In this document: positions 6,112 to 6,214 of the stretch, in pieces | Position numbering within the stretch: position 1 is the first letter of the stretch | Layout: each line of letters opens with the position of its first letter | Assembly (NCBI GenBank): GCA_002469605.1 | Contig: DKMV01000322.1 | Location: 9,950-16,163, forward strand | Reading direction: 5' to 3' | DNA length: 6,214 bases | DNA from: Leclercia sp. UBA7405 | GTDB lineage: Bacteria > Pseudomonadota > Gammaproteobacteria > Enterobacterales > Enterobacteriaceae | Program-made: the position numbers and the translations under genes | Notes under the pieces: generated by a model | What the model was told of the DNA's origin: nothing | Databases searched by the model: none | What the model saw: only the letters and a program-made list of their open reading frames with translations

Positions 6112-6214
6112 CCCTCACCCTAACCCTCTCCCCGGAGGGGAGAGGGGATCGTCCGGTGCAGGTTGTTGCCCTGAGCCAGAGGCCAGCTCGTTTTTCTCCC
6201 TCTCCCCTTTGGGG
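6112..6214. repeat. Second REP/BIME-like repeat copy, cut by the window end
   Basis: The first 21 bases (6112-6132) are identical to 2383-2403, in the same orientation. A hairpin of arms CCCTCTCCCC and GGGGAGAGGG with loop GGA spans 6124-6146. The second hairpin begins with CCCTCTCCCC at 6198-6207 and is interrupted at 6214 after TTTGGGG. The distance between the element start and the second hairpin is 86 bp here and 80 bp in the first copy, while the middle segment differs. The G-quadruplex motif formed by 6112-6133 is on the - strand, the sense strand of the lactonase-like gene, starting 32 bases before its ATG. Any promoter for that gene must lie in or beyond this element. Confidence 0.8.

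Noticed and set aside
2383..6214. The repeat pair as a CRISPR array or an insertion sequence
   Set aside because: The copies are 3.7 kb apart without regular spacers, and no transposase gene or target-site duplication is visible around either copy.

Overview
The window is chromosomal DNA from a member of the Enterobacteriaceae. The first two genes encode proteins that I recognise as near-identical along their length to Escherichia coli NrdD (712 residues) and NrdG (154 residues). The GC-rich third codon positions and the unrelated genes that follow nrdG point away from E. coli itself and towards an Enterobacter-, Lelliottia- or Klebsiella-like genus. The genus is an inference.

Positions 1-225 are the control region and leader of the anaerobic ribonucleotide reductase operon. 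They hold an FNR-like site, two NrdR-like boxes 31 bp apart, a -10-like hexamer, and two perfect DnaA 9-mers in the presumed transcribed leader. Positions 226-2364 are nrdD. Positions 2365-2528 are an unusually long gap for a two-gene operon and are mostly filled by a palindromic, REP/BIME-like repeat with two strong hairpins and a G-quadruplex-type motif on each strand. Positions 2529-2993 are nrdG. NrdD makes deoxyribonucleotides without oxygen, and NrdG installs its glycyl radical, so these two work as a pair.

From 3014 to 6080 the genes run on the opposite strand and converge on nrdG with only 20 bp between stop codons. The upstream gene of this pair (4944-6080) encodes an exported beta-propeller protein of the 6-phosphogluconolactonase-like family. 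It is followed after 19 bp by a GTG-started gene (3014-4924) for a large PTS-controlled transcription activator with two helix-turn-helix regions, two PRDs, an EIIB-like and an EIIA-like domain. The two are probably co-transcribed. I infer that they belong to a sugar or sugar-lactone utilisation locus whose transporter genes, if present, lie beyond 6214. A second copy of the same repeat, cut by the window end, lies directly upstream of the lactonase-like gene.

Nothing here is clearly a new system. The points most worth checking are the DnaA boxes in the nrdD leader, the hairpin/G-quadruplex repeat inside the nrdDG operon, and the pairing of a periplasmic lactonase-like protein with a PTS-type activator.
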